A stretch of 34,272 nucleotides of DNA from Pleurocapsales cyanobacterium LEGE 06147 (GCA_015207585.1 JADEWQ010000061.1:1-34272); one strand, 5' to 3'. Counted from the first letter of the stretch, positions 25,224-33,962 are shown. Program-made: numbers and translations. Notes: a model not told the origin generated them from the letters alone.

Positions 25224-25580
25224 TTATCTTCTTCCACCATTGCGGTCTATTCTATCCAACATTAATTGAACCTTACGGAGATAACTTTGGTCATTCAACG
25301 CGTCTGGAGAAAGGCGACCTTTAGCGATCGCACTTCTGACTAGTTTTTCTGCATCAACTCGTTTAAAATGAATAGCCCATTGAAAAGCACCATTACTGGG
25401 AATTCCTCGATCGGCAAAATAGCCTTGATAGCCATTGATAACGAGGCTGAAGGGAGTGATTCTTGCCTGGTCAGGAATAGAAGTAGGATTAACTACAGCT
25501 ATTTCTTCAGCTATGGTTGGGGCAGCTGTAGCTCCTAAAACTGCAAGAGCACCTATGTTAGCCCAAAAATTTCGTTTCAT
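25224..25580 (-). CDS. Small secreted hypothetical protein
   Basis: 118 residues from the ATG at 25580; the open frame extends eight codons further (to 25604), but MKRNFWANIGALAVLGATAAP is a textbook signal peptide start, with probable cleavage after APTIA. The mature ~95 residues include ARITPFSLVINGYQGYFADR, PSNGAFQWAIHFKRVDAEKL and a basic C-terminus DRIDRNGGRR. There are no cysteines and no known catalytic motif. The length and pattern fit a conserved cyanobacterial periplasmic/exported protein of unknown function. Its 3' end is only about 35 nt from the putative start of the structured RNA element, suggesting that element inserted just behind this gene. Confidence 0.7.
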   Translation of the reverse strand: MKRNFWANIGALAVLGATAAPTIAEEIAVVNPTSIPDQARITPFSLVINGYQGYFADRGIPSNGAFQWAIHFKRVDAEKLVRSAIAKGRLSPDALNDQSYLRKVQLMLDRIDRNGGRR

Positions 25581-25952
25581 AACCGTTTTTCCTATTGCTC
25601 TCAAGTTAAATTTAGATAGCCAATTTGGATTTTTTAGCTTTATTGATTCAAATTAAAATGTTTTTAGTTACTAAAATAACAAGATTTAGATAAGATTTAA
25701 AATTAAGAAACAGAATTGAAACAAAATAAGTTTAGCTTTTTTTTGGACTTTTTATTTTGTTTTTTAAATTCGATATTTTTTGTAAAATTCACTAAAATAA
25801 AAAAGTTTAAAATACTATCATATTGTATCAATACGGCTCCATCGCTCTTGTTTTTGTTCTCAGTTCAGATAAGCGATCGCGTTTGAAAAAGACGAAATTA
25901 AACCCTTCATTGCCGAGATGTAATAGCAAGAAGTTATTTAAACACAAAAATT
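25581..25952. other. AT-rich intergenic region upstream of the secreted protein gene
   Basis: Nothing coding on either strand. It should hold the promoter of the minus-strand secreted-protein gene. Long A and T runs dominate; a HIP1 octamer sits near 25874. The region ends at a strong terminator hairpin. A small RNA ending at that terminator is possible but no start can be seen. Confidence 0.5.
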
Positions 25953-25976
25953 AGCCCCAACTAATTAGTTGGGGCT
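25953..25976 (+). terminator. Strong Rho-independent terminator-like hairpin
   Basis: A perfect 24-bp palindrome with arms AGCCCCAACTAA / TTAGTTGGGGCT is followed on the plus strand by TTGGTTTTAGCTTTTTTC. No plus-strand gene ends just before it, so it either terminates an unannotated small RNA starting in 25605-25950 or serves the minus-strand side. On the minus strand it is followed by TTTTTGTGTTT, also T-rich, so it could stop transcripts from the methyltransferase gene. Confidence 0.65.
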
Positions 25977-26030
25977 TTGGTTTTAGCTTTTTTCATACTG
26001 TGGAATTATTTGAAGCTTATACTAAGTTAC

Positions 26031-26063
26031 TAGACCTCTTGCACTATTCATGCAAGAGGTCTA
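26031..26063. repeat. Inverted repeat TAGACCTCTTGCA, possible IS-end remnant or MITE
   Basis: TAGACCTCTTGCA (26031-26043) and its exact complement (26051-26063) flank only 7 nt. I recall 'AGACCTCTTGCA' as a terminal repeat seen on cyanobacterial insertion sequences, so this may be two IS ends joined after loss of the interior. It lies 13 nt past the methyltransferase stop and could also form a terminator hairpin, although no T tract follows on that strand. Confidence 0.5.
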
Positions 26064-26075
26064 ATCTTCGCTTTA

Positions 26076-27062
26076 TCAAATTTGAACGGTTTCGCTTTGA
26101 ACTGTCTCTATCGATCGCGACAGTGAATTAGACCGTACAGCGCGGAACATCCCGAATCGGCAAAGACCCGTACCGAATGCCAACCGCATTAGCAGCAAAG
26201 TAGGTACTTCTCGCAGTGACTTGATCAAACCAGATAGACCAAAACGCAACCATCCCTGAGGTCGAATTACTCCCTGCCAGATGGTATCTAGCCAAGAAGG
26301 AAGTGTTTGTTCCGTCCAATCTGCGGTAATTACTTCCCCTTCAACCAATCCTGTCTCTACCAAAAGCTCGGAAAAGCCTTCGATGCTAGCAAAAGCCGGA
26401 TGCGACCACTGATCTAATAATTGTCGCATTACTGGTTTTTCCCAAAAATTTAGAGGTAAAGCGCGATCGTCCCTCTGATTCCAATCAGCTACAACTAGTA
26501 CTCCACCTGGCTTTAATACTCTCATTAATTCCTTGGCAAAAATAGCTTTGTCTGGCATGTGGGGTCCGGCTTCAATCGACCAAACCACGTCAAAACTACC
26601 ATCTGGAAAAGAGAGTGCCATCGCATCATCTACAAGGAATTTTGCATCAACTTCTTTAGGGGTTAACTCTTGGGCGCGTTTGACTTGTTGGGGACTGATG
26701 GTAACACCCGTGACGGAAAACCCGTAGTCTCGTGCCAAAATACGACTACTACCTCCAATTCCACAGCCAACATCTAAGAGAGTTGTACCGCGAGGCAATT
26801 TATCTAAACCACCCCATTTGACCATTTCATGCACAAAGTCGACTTTGGCAGCCAGAAAATCTTTTCGTTGTGGCGGCGAACCATAATGACCTAAGTGGAT
26901 ATGTTCGCCCCAGTAAAATTCTAAAATACCGTCCTCGGTCCATTGATCGTAAGAATTAGCTACCGAGTCAGACGATTGATAACGGCGAGCGGTGAATAGA
27001 TAAAGTGCGATGCCTACCGTCAGTAGTACGAGGAGAAGTCCAAGGGCGTAAAGTAAACTCAT
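26076..27062 (-). CDS. MPBQ/MSBQ-type methyltransferase (Sll0418-like; plastoquinone and tocopherol synthesis)
   Basis: 328 residues from the ATG at 27062; the frame could open at a TTG at 27092 but the ATG sits directly before the first membrane helix. An N-terminal transmembrane helix (ALGLLLVLLTVGIALYLF) anchors a class I SAM methyltransferase with LLDVGCGIGGSSRIL, TGVTISPQQVKRA, DGSFDVVWSIEAGPHMP and VLKPGGVLVVADWNQRDDR. The body matches, segment by segment, the Synechocystis Sll0418 sequence as I remember it (YDQWTEDGILEFYWGEHIHL, FWEKPVMRQLLDQWSHPAFA). Sll0418-type enzymes methylate 2-methyl-6-phytyl/solanyl-benzoquinol in the membrane on the way to tocopherols and plastoquinone. It is not adjacent to other pathway genes. 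Confidence 0.92.
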   Translation of the reverse strand: MSLLYALGLLLVLLTVGIALYLFTARRYQSSDSVANSYDQWTEDGILEFYWGEHIHLGHYGSPPQRKDFLAAKVDFVHEMVKWGGLDKLPRGTTLLDVGCGIGGSSRILARDYGFSVTGVTISPQQVKRAQELTPKEVDAKFLVDDAMALSFPDGSFDVVWSIEAGPHMPDKAIFAKELMRVLKPGGVLVVADWNQRDDRALPLNFWEKPVMRQLLDQWSHPAFASIEGFSELLVETGLVEGEVITADWTEQTLPSWLDTIWQGVIRPQGWLRFGLSGLIKSLREVPTLLLMRLAFGTGLCRFGMFRAVRSNSLSRSIETVQSETVQI

Positions 27063-27125
27063 GAAGATGGAGACATAATTTGAAGCTGGCAATTATTATC
27101 ATATATAAACAATTAGACTTATATC

Positions 27126-27734
27126 TTGTTTTGTCTCAAGCTCTGTTCTTACTTACTAAAAGATTGGGTCAATGGCATTCTAATAATTTTTGAAGATCAG
27201 TATGCGGTTGGCGACGTAGTAGATTTTGGGGCGGGAACCAGGGGATTAGTAGAGTATATGAGTCTGCGAGCAACAAAAATTCGTAGTGCAGGCGGACGCT
27301 TGAGTAACATCCCTCACAACCAAATTGCGATAGTCCACAATCTCACTAAAGATTGGTCGCGGGTAGATTTCACTATTGAAGTAGCCTATATTACCGATAT
27401 TACTTTAGCAATGGAAACTATGAAAGAGGTTGCTCAAGAAATGGCTCGCGATCCTCAATGGCAAAACGATATCTTAGAACCTGTTAATTTAATCGGTGTA
27501 AGTCGTGTGGATCGTGCAGGAATTGAAATTTCAATGTTTATCAAAACTAAACGAATGCGTCAGTGGGATGTAGAACGGGAATTTCGTCGCCGTCTCAAAT
27601 TGACATTTGATGAGAAAGGAATTTGCATTGGTGTTCCTCAACAAACCCTTTTATTTGATAATTCTCCCGAACGCAAGTTGATTGGATATAACGACCAGAA
27701 TAAACAAGAGCCATTTGCTAAAAAGGAGAATTAG
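27126..27734 (+). pseudogene. 5'-truncated MscS-family mechanosensitive channel fragment
   Basis: The open frame encodes up to 202 residues with only a TTG start. It begins at LLKDWVNGILIIFEDQYAVGDVVDFG, the segment directly after the pore-lining helix of MscS channels, and continues through the beta-domain (IPHNQIAIVHNLTKDWSRVDF) and C-terminal alpha/beta domain. All transmembrane helices, including the Gly/Ala-rich pore helix, are missing, and only 63 nt separate it from the start of the divergent methyltransferase gene, leaving no room for them. The residues before LLKDW (MFCLKLCSY) do not look like MscS. No internal frameshift is seen in the remaining part, so the loss may be recent, or a truncated soluble protein may still be made. 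Confidence 0.75.
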
Positions 27735-28007
27735 AACTTTAATGGTTTCTGGCATGAAATTCTTGACGAGTCAAATTAGAGCGAGCTCGCTCAAGTGTTA
27801 GAAATTTGCTCCTTGCCGTGGTAAAGTGCAAGTCTACGATCGCTAGCTAGGCTTCGCCGCTTTGCAAGTCCGAGTCCGCATACGCAGATCTCTTCGAGAT
27901 CGCAGTTATTGATTTCTTAACCTCCACATTACCGCTTATTTACAACTTGCTAAACAGATAGTTCTATATTTTCTCTTGTTGAGCTTTCTCGTTAGTTTAA
28001 AATCTTT
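27735..28007. other. Intergenic region with small palindromes before the PhoX-family gene
   Basis: No gene seen. Contains a perfect 14-bp palindrome GAGCGAGCTCGCTC at 27779-27792 and a G/C-rich patch (27838-27905) with repeat-like pieces such as GGCTTCGCCGC and ATCTCTTCGAGAT, suggesting degraded dispersed repeats. The PhoX promoter should lie in its last 100 nt. Confidence 0.45.
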
Positions 28008-30245
28008 ATGACTCTTAAGCGTCGTCATTTTCTTTTATTTTTAGGTGCAACTACTAGTTCATTAGCACTTGATTCCTTATCAACTAACAAACACAAATCG
28101 GCTTTTTCTCTCACACAAGAAACTGCGACGCAAAAATCAGAAAAAACGACTCTAGCTACAGCAGGAAATACTCTCAGCTTTAAACCAGTGCAGGTTGCGC
28201 TTCCACTGGATATCGAAGCTCTCGCTCCCGAGCAACAAAAACAAGCTTACAGCACCTACGAGGTAAAAGACGATCTAGTTTTACCAGAAGGTTTCACTTA
28301 CGATCTAGTCGCGGCTTGGGGCGATCGCGTTGGCGATTCTCGCTTTGGTTACAACAATGACTATGTATCCCTTGTGGAAACTTCTCCTAATGAAGGTTTT
28401 TTGACAGTTAACTTCGAGTACATCAGTGGCAAAACCTGGATGGAAACTTATCCATTAGTAATTGGCAAAGAATTGCCCTTTGCGGAAGTTATCGCTAAAG
28501 CGACAGCTACTGAAGGAGAAATTGATACGTTTACTTTAACTGACGATGACCCTCTTAAAACCCAAATTAGAGAAATCGCCAGAGAAGGCTTAATCGACCA
28601 AGGAATGGGCGTGATTTCTATCCGGCGTAACGCTGAAGGAAAATGGGAACGGACTTATTCTCAGGCTGACCGACGCATTACAGGTATTTCTGGCTTAGAT
28701 AATCCCAGCCAATCCCTTAAATGTACTGGTCCAGCAGCGGCTGTATTTACCAAAACCAATAAACTTGGCTATGATGATGGTTTGGGCAATCGTATCATCG
28801 GTACATTTCAAAACTGTGCGGGAGGGACAACTCCTTGGGGTACGGTGCTGAGTGCTGAAGAAAATTTTCAAGACCAAGTACCGGAAGAAGTGATGGCAGA
28901 TGGCTCGTCGTTAAGTCCTTCTACTAAACCTTTTTTGATTAATGATAGCGATGTTGACGGTCGGGGAAACGTTTTTGGTCTGGCGGGAAATAAATATGGC
29001 TGGACGGTGGAAATCGACCCAGCTAACCCTAATGATTACGGTACTAAACATACCTGGCTGGGACGTTACCGTCATGAAGCTTTTGGGATTCGTGCCGTGG
29101 CAGGTAAAAATTTAGCTCTCTATTCCGGTTGCGATCGCCGTGGCGGACATCTCTACAAATTCATCAGCACCGATCCAGTTAAAAACCCTCAAGACAAAGC
29201 TAATTCCAGTCTCTTAGAGAAAGGAATGCTTTACGGAGCAAAATTTAATCCAGACGGAACGGGAAGTTGGATTCCTCTGACCCTCGATACCCCTATCGAT
29301 CCCGTGTTGCCTTCTCAAGTAGAAGGGGGAATGGTAACCCTACCCAATAGCGATCGCGAAGCAGGAGGCATCGTTGAGGTAGAAAATGATGAGGCAGCCA
29401 AAGCTTTACAGCAGCAGTTTAAAACCCTCGGAGATTTGTATCGTGGTGATAATCCTGAAGAAAAGCAAGGCGCAATTTTAATCGATGCCCACTTTGCCGC
29501 TAATGCAGCGGGGATAACTTGTACGGCACGTCCGGAAGATACAATAGTAGCAGAAGACGGTACTCTTTACATTGCTTTTACTTCCGGTTCTTCGGGAAGT
29601 GATGGGGGTCCCGATCTCCAAGTATTTCGAGGACCTAATGACGAAACCTCCTACGAATATGGCTGGATTATGAAATTAGAAGAAGGCGATGGAGATCCGG
29701 GGGCGTTAAGTTTTCGCTGGAGCATGTTAGCTTTGGGCGGCGAACCAGCTCAAGGAGGAGCAGGCTTTGCCAATCCCGACAATTTGGAAATAGATAAGGC
29801 AGGTAATCTCTGGATGGTGACCGATATGTCTACTAGCAAGCTCAATCAAGCTATACCATCTAGAAGCCAAGTAGATTCTGACCAAGATTTACTAGGGGTA
29901 TTTGGCAACAACTCTATTTGGTTTATTCCCACCTCCGGTGCTTTAGCGGGCGAAGTCTATCCTTTTGCGATCGGTCCGATGGATTGCGAATGTACCGGTC
30001 CTTTCTTTAGTAGTGACGGACAAACTCTCTTTCTTGCCGTTCAACATCCAGGGGAAAAACAGGGAATACGACAAGATATGGCAACACAGATCCGTCAATT
30101 CGAGCTGCTTACTACCGATGGTCAATCTTTTATGCAGCAACGTCAAGTTCCTCTTGGTTCTAATTGGCCCGATGGCGAACTCGATCGACCACCTCGTCCG
30201 GCAGTAGTAGCGATTCGCCGTTTGAGTAATCAAAATATCATCTAA
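28008..30245 (+). CDS. PhoX-family (DUF839) exported phosphatase-like protein
   Basis: 745 residues. The N-terminus LKRRHFLLFLGATTSSLAL has the twin-arginine pattern (RR followed by a hydrophobic core), pointing to Tat export of a folded, metal-containing enzyme. The body matches PhoX/DUF839 proteins: LPEGFTYDLVAAWGDRV, VNFEYIS, GTVLSAEENFQD, GRYRHEAF, LYSGCDRRGGHLYKF, EDTIVAEDGTLYIAFTSG, FANPDNLEIDKAGNLWMVTD and a C-terminal PRPAVVAIRR. PhoX enzymes are calcium/iron phosphomonoesterases with a beta-propeller; the Glu of LSAEENF and the Arg/His clusters are in the expected places. Phosphatase activity is inferred from family. No pho-box could be recognised upstream, so control by phosphate is not shown. 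Confidence 0.9.
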   Translation: MTLKRRHFLLFLGATTSSLALDSLSTNKHKSAFSLTQETATQKSEKTTLATAGNTLSFKPVQVALPLDIEALAPEQQKQAYSTYEVKDDLVLPEGFTYDLVAAWGDRVGDSRFGYNNDYVSLVETSPNEGFLTVNFEYISGKTWMETYPLVIGKELPFAEVIAKATATEGEIDTFTLTDDDPLKTQIREIAREGLIDQGMGVISIRRNAEGKWERTYSQADRRITGISGLDNPSQSLKCTGPAAAVFTKTNKLGYDDGLGNRIIGTFQNCAGGTTPWGTVLSAEENFQDQVPEEVMADGSSLSPSTKPFLINDSDVDGRGNVFGLAGNKYGWTVEIDPANPNDYGTKHTWLGRYRHEAFGIRAVAGKNLALYSGCDRRGGHLYKFISTDPVKNPQDKANSSLLEKGMLYGAKFNPDGTGSWIPLTLDTPIDPVLPSQVEGGMVTLPNSDREAGGIVEVENDEAAKALQQQFKTLGDLYRGDNPEEKQGAILIDAHFAANAAGITCTARPEDTIVAEDGTLYIAFTSGSSGSDGGPDLQVFRGPNDETSYEYGWIMKLEEGDGDPGALSFRWSMLALGGEPAQGGAGFANPDNLEIDKAGNLWMVTDMSTSKLNQAIPSRSQVDSDQDLLGVFGNNSIWFIPTSGALAGEVYPFAIGPMDCECTGPFFSSDGQTLFLAVQHPGEKQGIRQDMATQIRQFELLTTDGQSFMQQRQVPLGSNWPDGELDRPPRPAVVAIRRLSNQNII

Positions 30246-30325
30246 AGCGATCGAGCGTCAATTCCTTCTAGGAATAGTCCTTTGTTATTTGTCCTTTGTG
30301 TAGATTAAAGGTTCCGAGCGAGAAT

Positions 30326-30350
30326 TCCCGTCTTCATTTATGGGACGGGA
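30326..30350 (+). terminator. Hairpin downstream of the PhoX-family gene
   Basis: TCCCGTC (30326-30332) pairs with GACGGGA (30344-30350) around an 11-nt loop, about 80 nt after the stop. No T tract follows. The following ATGACCAATGACTAAT stretch is typical of short repetitive cyanobacterial spacer DNA. Confidence 0.35.
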
Positions 30351-30444
30351 TGAATAGCGAATGACCAATGACTAATACTGAGGATGAGCTTAATAACTGG
30401 TATTCTATTGTTACGCGAGTCTTCCTACCTACATCTGAAAATTT

Positions 30445-31068
30445 GTGTTTCCAGAATGCTTAATTATCTTTAGTCGCTATCCCGAACCGGGAAAGACCAA
30501 AACTCGTATGATTCCTGCGCTGGGAAAAGAAGGTGCGGTCAAACTTCAACGTCAGATGACAGAACATACTCTCCGCCAAGCCAGAAAACTATTCTCGTAC
30601 CGTTCTCTAACCGTAGAAGTTCATTTTGCGGGTGGCGATCGCCAGTTGATGCAAGAGTGGCTGGGTAGCGATGTAACTTGTTACCAGCAAGGAGCAGGGG
30701 ATTTAGGGCAACGAATGCATCTAGCTATCAACCGTGCTTTTGCTGCGGGCATGGCTAAGGTGGTTATCATCGGCACTGATTGTCCAGATGTCAATCCTTC
30801 TATCCTAATTCAAGCTTTTGATGCACTAAAACGACAGGATTTAGTGTTAGGTCCGGCTGAAGATGGCGGCTATTATTTAATCGGTCTCAATTGTCCAATT
30901 CCCGAATTATTTAACCAGATTAAGTGGGGAACTGCCCAAGTATTAACTCAAACTAAGAGTATTGCTAACGCATTGGGCTTGGACGTTTATTATCTCCCCG
31001 TACTCCCAGATGTCGATCGCCCGGAAGATTTAGTTATCTGGCAAAAATTCTGTCCGGAGGATGGTTGA
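30445..31068 (+). CDS. DUF2064 / TIGR04282-type GT-A glycosyltransferase
   Basis: 207 residues with a GTG start at 30445; the nearby ATG at 30456 is out of frame. The pattern LIIFSRYPEPGKTKTRMIPAL at the N-terminus, VVIIGTDCPDVNPSIL in the middle and LVLGPAEDGGYYLIGL is that of the TIGR04282 family, a nucleotidyl-/glycosyl-transferase fold related to CofC and MobA. The TDCPD acidic motif would bind the metal and nucleotide. Members often lie beside a GT2 glycosyltransferase; none is present here. Actual substrate unknown. It precedes tyrS on the same strand with a repeat palindrome between them. Confidence 0.87.
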   Translation: MFPECLIIFSRYPEPGKTKTRMIPALGKEGAVKLQRQMTEHTLRQARKLFSYRSLTVEVHFAGGDRQLMQEWLGSDVTCYQQGAGDLGQRMHLAINRAFAAGMAKVVIIGTDCPDVNPSILIQAFDALKRQDLVLGPAEDGGYYLIGLNCPIPELFNQIKWGTAQVLTQTKSIANALGLDVYYLPVLPDVDRPEDLVIWQKFCPEDG

Positions 31069-31093
31069 GCGATGACCTATAAGTTCAAAATTT

Positions 31094-31129
31094 GCCAGTA
31101 GGGGCGATTCGCGAATCGCCCCTACTGGC
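31094..31129. repeat. Perfect 36-bp palindrome, dispersed repeat
   Basis: The left arm GCCAGTAGGGGCGATTCG (31094-31111) is exactly complementary to 31112-31129, with no loop. It is followed by CTACGTCCGTACA, the same family tail seen at 15741 and 20153. It lies 26 nt after the glycosyltransferase stop and 92 nt before tyrS, and may act as a terminator between them. Confidence 0.8.
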
Positions 31130-31220
31130 TACGTCCGTACAAAGTTCTTGTAAACTACGTTTGGTTGATACAATACAGCATGGTTTGAAAAATAAATCTT
31201 GTCAGACTGCTAATTTAGTA

Positions 31221-32450
31221 ATGTCTTCTTCCAAACAAGCTCATAATTTAGATTGGTTGTATAGGGGAACGAGTGAAATTTTTCCCGATCGCCCGGATTC
31301 GGAAAACCCAAATGAAAACTTGGTACAAAGGATCTTGCAGAGCGATCGCCCTTTGAGAATCAAGTTGGGTATCGACCCTACGGGAACAGAAATTCATCTC
31401 GGTCATAGCATTCCTTTTCGCAAACTACGCGCATTTCAAGATGCAGGGCATACTGCTGTCGTGATTATTGGCGATTTTACGGCACGGATTGGCGATCCGA
31501 CTGGTAAATCAGAAGTACGCCGTCAGTTAACTGCTGAAGAAGTAAAACAAAATGCCCAGACTTATTTAGATCAATTACGTCCGATTTTAGATTTCGATAC
31601 CCCAGGACGGTTGGAAATTTGCTACAACTCGGAATGGTTAAGCAAGTTAGATTTAGCTCAAATTCAAGAATTGTTGGCAACCATGACTGTCGGGCAAATG
31701 TTAGCGAAAGAAGGTTTTGCCGAACGCTTCAGTCAGGAACAACCAATTTATCTTCACGAATTCCTCTATCCTTTAATGCAGGGTTATGATTCCGTAGCGA
31801 TAGAAGCAGACGTAGAATTAGGCGGAACGGATCAGAAGTTTAATATTGCAGTCGGACGAGATTTACAAAGATATTTTGGCAAAAAAACCCAATTTGGTTT
31901 ATTATTGCCAATTTTAATCGGGACAGACGGCGTACAAAAGATGTCTAAGTCCCTGGGTAACTATGTAGGGCTGCGGGAAGATGCCCTGTCAATGTATTCT
32001 AAGTTAGAAAAAATTCCCGATGTCTTACTTAAAGATTATTTCGAGTTACTGACAGATTTAGATCTAACTCAACTTCCAAATAATCCGCGAGAGTGTCAGA
32101 AACTCTTAGCCATAGAAATTGTTTCTCAATATCACGGTAAAGAAGCAGCCCTTCAAGCCAAACAAACCGCCGAACAAATCGTTCTCAAAGCCAATACTTC
32201 AGCTACTGGCGATGCTGTACCCGAATATTCCCTCTCCCAAATCGAGTTTCCTGCTAAGTTATTTTACATTCTAGGTGCCAGTGGCTTGTGTTCTAGTAGC
32301 GGGGATGGCAGAAGGCAAATTCAAGGAGGTGCGGTTCGTTTAGATGGCGATCGCATTACCGATATTAACCTTACCTTTGATTCTCCCGACCAAATAGCAG
32401 GCAAAGTTCTCCAGGTTGGCAAGAAAAAATTTATCCGTCTTGTTCAGTGA
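31221..32450 (+). CDS. tyrS: Tyrosyl-tRNA synthetase
   Basis: 409 residues from the ATG at 31221. Attaches tyrosine to tRNA-Tyr. The class I signature is HLGH (His59-His62) in GTEIHLGHS, preceded by KLGIDPTG; the second signature KMSKS is at 240-244 followed by LGN. The C-terminal S4-like RNA-binding domain covers [20 protein letters not shown]. The open frame continues upstream to 31092 from a TTG, but those 43 residues are translated from the 36-bp repeat palindrome and do not belong to the family. The chosen N-terminus ([21 protein letters not shown]) is normal for the cyanobacterial enzyme. pyrF follows after 62 nt. Confidence 0.96.
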   Translation: MSSSKQAHNLDWLYRGTSEIFPDRPDSENPNENLVQRILQSDRPLRIKLGIDPTGTEIHLGHSIPFRKLRAFQDAGHTAVVIIGDFTARIGDPTGKSEVRRQLTAEEVKQNAQTYLDQLRPILDFDTPGRLEICYNSEWLSKLDLAQIQELLATMTVGQMLAKEGFAERFSQEQPIYLHEFLYPLMQGYDSVAIEADVELGGTDQKFNIAVGRDLQRYFGKKTQFGLLLPILIGTDGVQKMSKSLGNYVGLREDALSMYSKLEKIPDVLLKDYFELLTDLDLTQLPNNPRECQKLLAIEIVSQYHGKEAALQAKQTAEQIVLKANTSATGDAVPEYSLSQIEFPAKLFYILGASGLCSSSGDGRRQIQGGAVRLDGDRITDINLTFDSPDQIAGKVLQVGKKKFIRLVQ

Positions 32451-32512
32451 ACAGTTATCAGTTATCAGTTCTTAAATGTTGACTGTTCCCTGTTCCCCGT
32501 TCCCCATTACCA

Positions 32513-33214
32513 ATGATTAATGACAAAATTATTGTTCCTCTAGACGTATCTACCTTAGAAGAAGCGATCGCCCTAGTCGATCTATTACCCCAGGTCAGTT
32601 TCTGGAAAGTAGGCTTAGAACTATTTGTTAGTGCTGGTTCGGAAATTTTACCAATCCTTAAAGAACGCCAAAAACGGATCTTCCTCGATTTAAAAATCCA
32701 CGATATCCCCAATACTGTCGCTGGTGCTTGTCGTTCTGCTAGCAAGTATGGAGTAGATTTGCTGACGCTGCACGCTACAGCTGGACGTAAAGCCCTGCAA
32801 GCAGCAGTAGAAGCGGTCTCTACAGCCGAACAACGCCCTAAATTACTGGCAATTACCTTGCTAACTAGTCTCAACTCACGGGAATTAGCTTTCGATCTCA
32901 AAACTCCTATAGAATTGCCAGAATATACCTTACAGATGGCAATTCTCGCTCAAGAATCGGGAATCGATGGGGCTGTTTGTTCTCCTCAAGAAGTCGCCCA
33001 ATTGCGGCAAGTCTGTGGCAGTGATTTTCTGCTTGTCTGTCCTGGTGTACGTCCCCGTTGGGCAGCATCAGGTGACCAAAGACGGGTAATGACTCCAGCC
33101 GAAACTATTAAAGCTGGTGCAGACTATCTTGTTATCGGTCGTCCGATTACTGCTGCTAGCGAGCCGGCAAAAGCGTGGGATAAGATCTGTATAGAGGTAG
33201 AGCAATCCTCTTGA
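32513..33214 (+). CDS. pyrF: Orotidine 5'-phosphate decarboxylase
   Basis: 233 residues. Catalyses the last step of UMP synthesis, decarboxylation of OMP. The catalytic Asp-Lys-Asp array is in [13 protein letters not shown], the N-terminal [11 protein letters not shown] carries the phosphate-side aspartate, and the C-terminal phosphate-binding parts are [20 protein letters not shown] and LVIGRPIT. Short class, length normal. The gap from tyrS (62 nt) contains small repeats (CAGTTATCAGTTATCAGTT and GTTCCC-type runs), and no clear promoter, so co-transcription with tyrS is possible. Confidence 0.97.
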   Translation: MINDKIIVPLDVSTLEEAIALVDLLPQVSFWKVGLELFVSAGSEILPILKERQKRIFLDLKIHDIPNTVAGACRSASKYGVDLLTLHATAGRKALQAAVEAVSTAEQRPKLLAITLLTSLNSRELAFDLKTPIELPEYTLQMAILAQESGIDGAVCSPQEVAQLRQVCGSDFLLVCPGVRPRWAASGDQRRVMTPAETIKAGADYLVIGRPITAASEPAKAWDKICIEVEQSS

Positions 33215-33238
33215 GTTGTGAATTTATTAAGAAGAAGT

Positions 33239-33252
33239 CAGTAGGGGCGATT
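33239..33252. repeat. Half copy of the tyrS-upstream palindrome
   Basis: CAGTAGGGGCGATT is identical to 14 nt of the left arm at 31096-31109. The matching right arm is absent; the sequence continues AGCTAAGTGGAGGGGCTGTC. A small separate hairpin, CCTGT-CCCGT-ACAGG, follows near 33302. This is a degraded or recombined member of the family. Confidence 0.6.
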
Positions 33253-33344
33253 AGCTAAGTGGAGGGGCTGTCATTTAAGGAAACCTCAAATGCTTGTAAG
33301 CCCTGTCCCGTACAGGAGTTCAGTAAACAATAGGATAATCAATT

Positions 33345-33902
33345 TTGAAGTATTGCAAGTACTGGTGGATGGGAATATTGACTGTAGCTATTTCGCTGGG
33401 AATTGGAAGTGATTTAGCTACTAGTCAGATACTCGTAACTAACAACACACAACAATTAACAACTACTTGTCCTGCTGATGTAGAACCTCTCATTTCTCTC
33501 CTACTTAACGATTTACCCGATTATGCCAATAGAGTCATTCAAAGAACACAAGCGTTACATAGACAAGCAGGAGTTGATAGTTACGTTATTGCAGCAGGTA
33601 CACCAGAATTAGAACCGCTAGATTTACCCCAAATTCAATACAATCCTCACTCTTCCAAGCCTCCCGAACAAGTTTTTTTTACTACTTTGGAACGAAGTTA
33701 TCTAAATAATAGAAAGAGCGAAACAGAAAATTATCACTGGCTATTTTTAACCCAAACTTCTAGCGGTTGGCGTATGGTGACGATGTTCTCGCGTTTTGGT
33801 TCTTCTTCTAGGGAATATCCTCCCACTCCACCTCTGGAAACTAGTAATGGAATTGTAGGGCAAGCAATTAGTCTTTGGTTGCGAGATTGTCGAAAGTCTT
33901 AA
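33345..33902 (+). CDS. Secreted hypothetical protein
   Basis: 185 residues with a TTG start, chosen because it supplies the lysines (MKYCKYWW) needed ahead of the hydrophobic core MGILTVAISLGIGSDLA; an ATG at 33369 would leave a signal peptide without positive charge. The mature protein has DVEPLISLLLNDLPDYANRVIQRTQAL, then an AAGTPELEPLDLP segment, YHWLFLTQTSSGWRMVTMFSR, and a Pro-rich region ending in GQAISLWLRDCRKS. Two cysteines remain (after TTT and near the C-terminus), possibly paired. I recognise the general pattern of cyanobacterial exported proteins but no named domain. It is transcribed alone. Confidence 0.72.
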   Translation: MKYCKYWWMGILTVAISLGIGSDLATSQILVTNNTQQLTTTCPADVEPLISLLLNDLPDYANRVIQRTQALHRQAGVDSYVIAAGTPELEPLDLPQIQYNPHSSKPPEQVFFTTLERSYLNNRKSETENYHWLFLTQTSSGWRMVTMFSRFGSSSREYPPTPPLETSNGIVGQAISLWLRDCRKS

Positions 33903-33962
33903 AACGTTATATGCTTACTCCTACAACTTCATGTAAGCAAGTAAGTAAGGAAAAAGTAAGTA

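Noticed and set aside
31092-31220. 43-residue N-terminal extension of TyrS
   Set aside because: It starts with TTG, is translated from the 36-bp repeat palindrome and is not part of the synthetase family.
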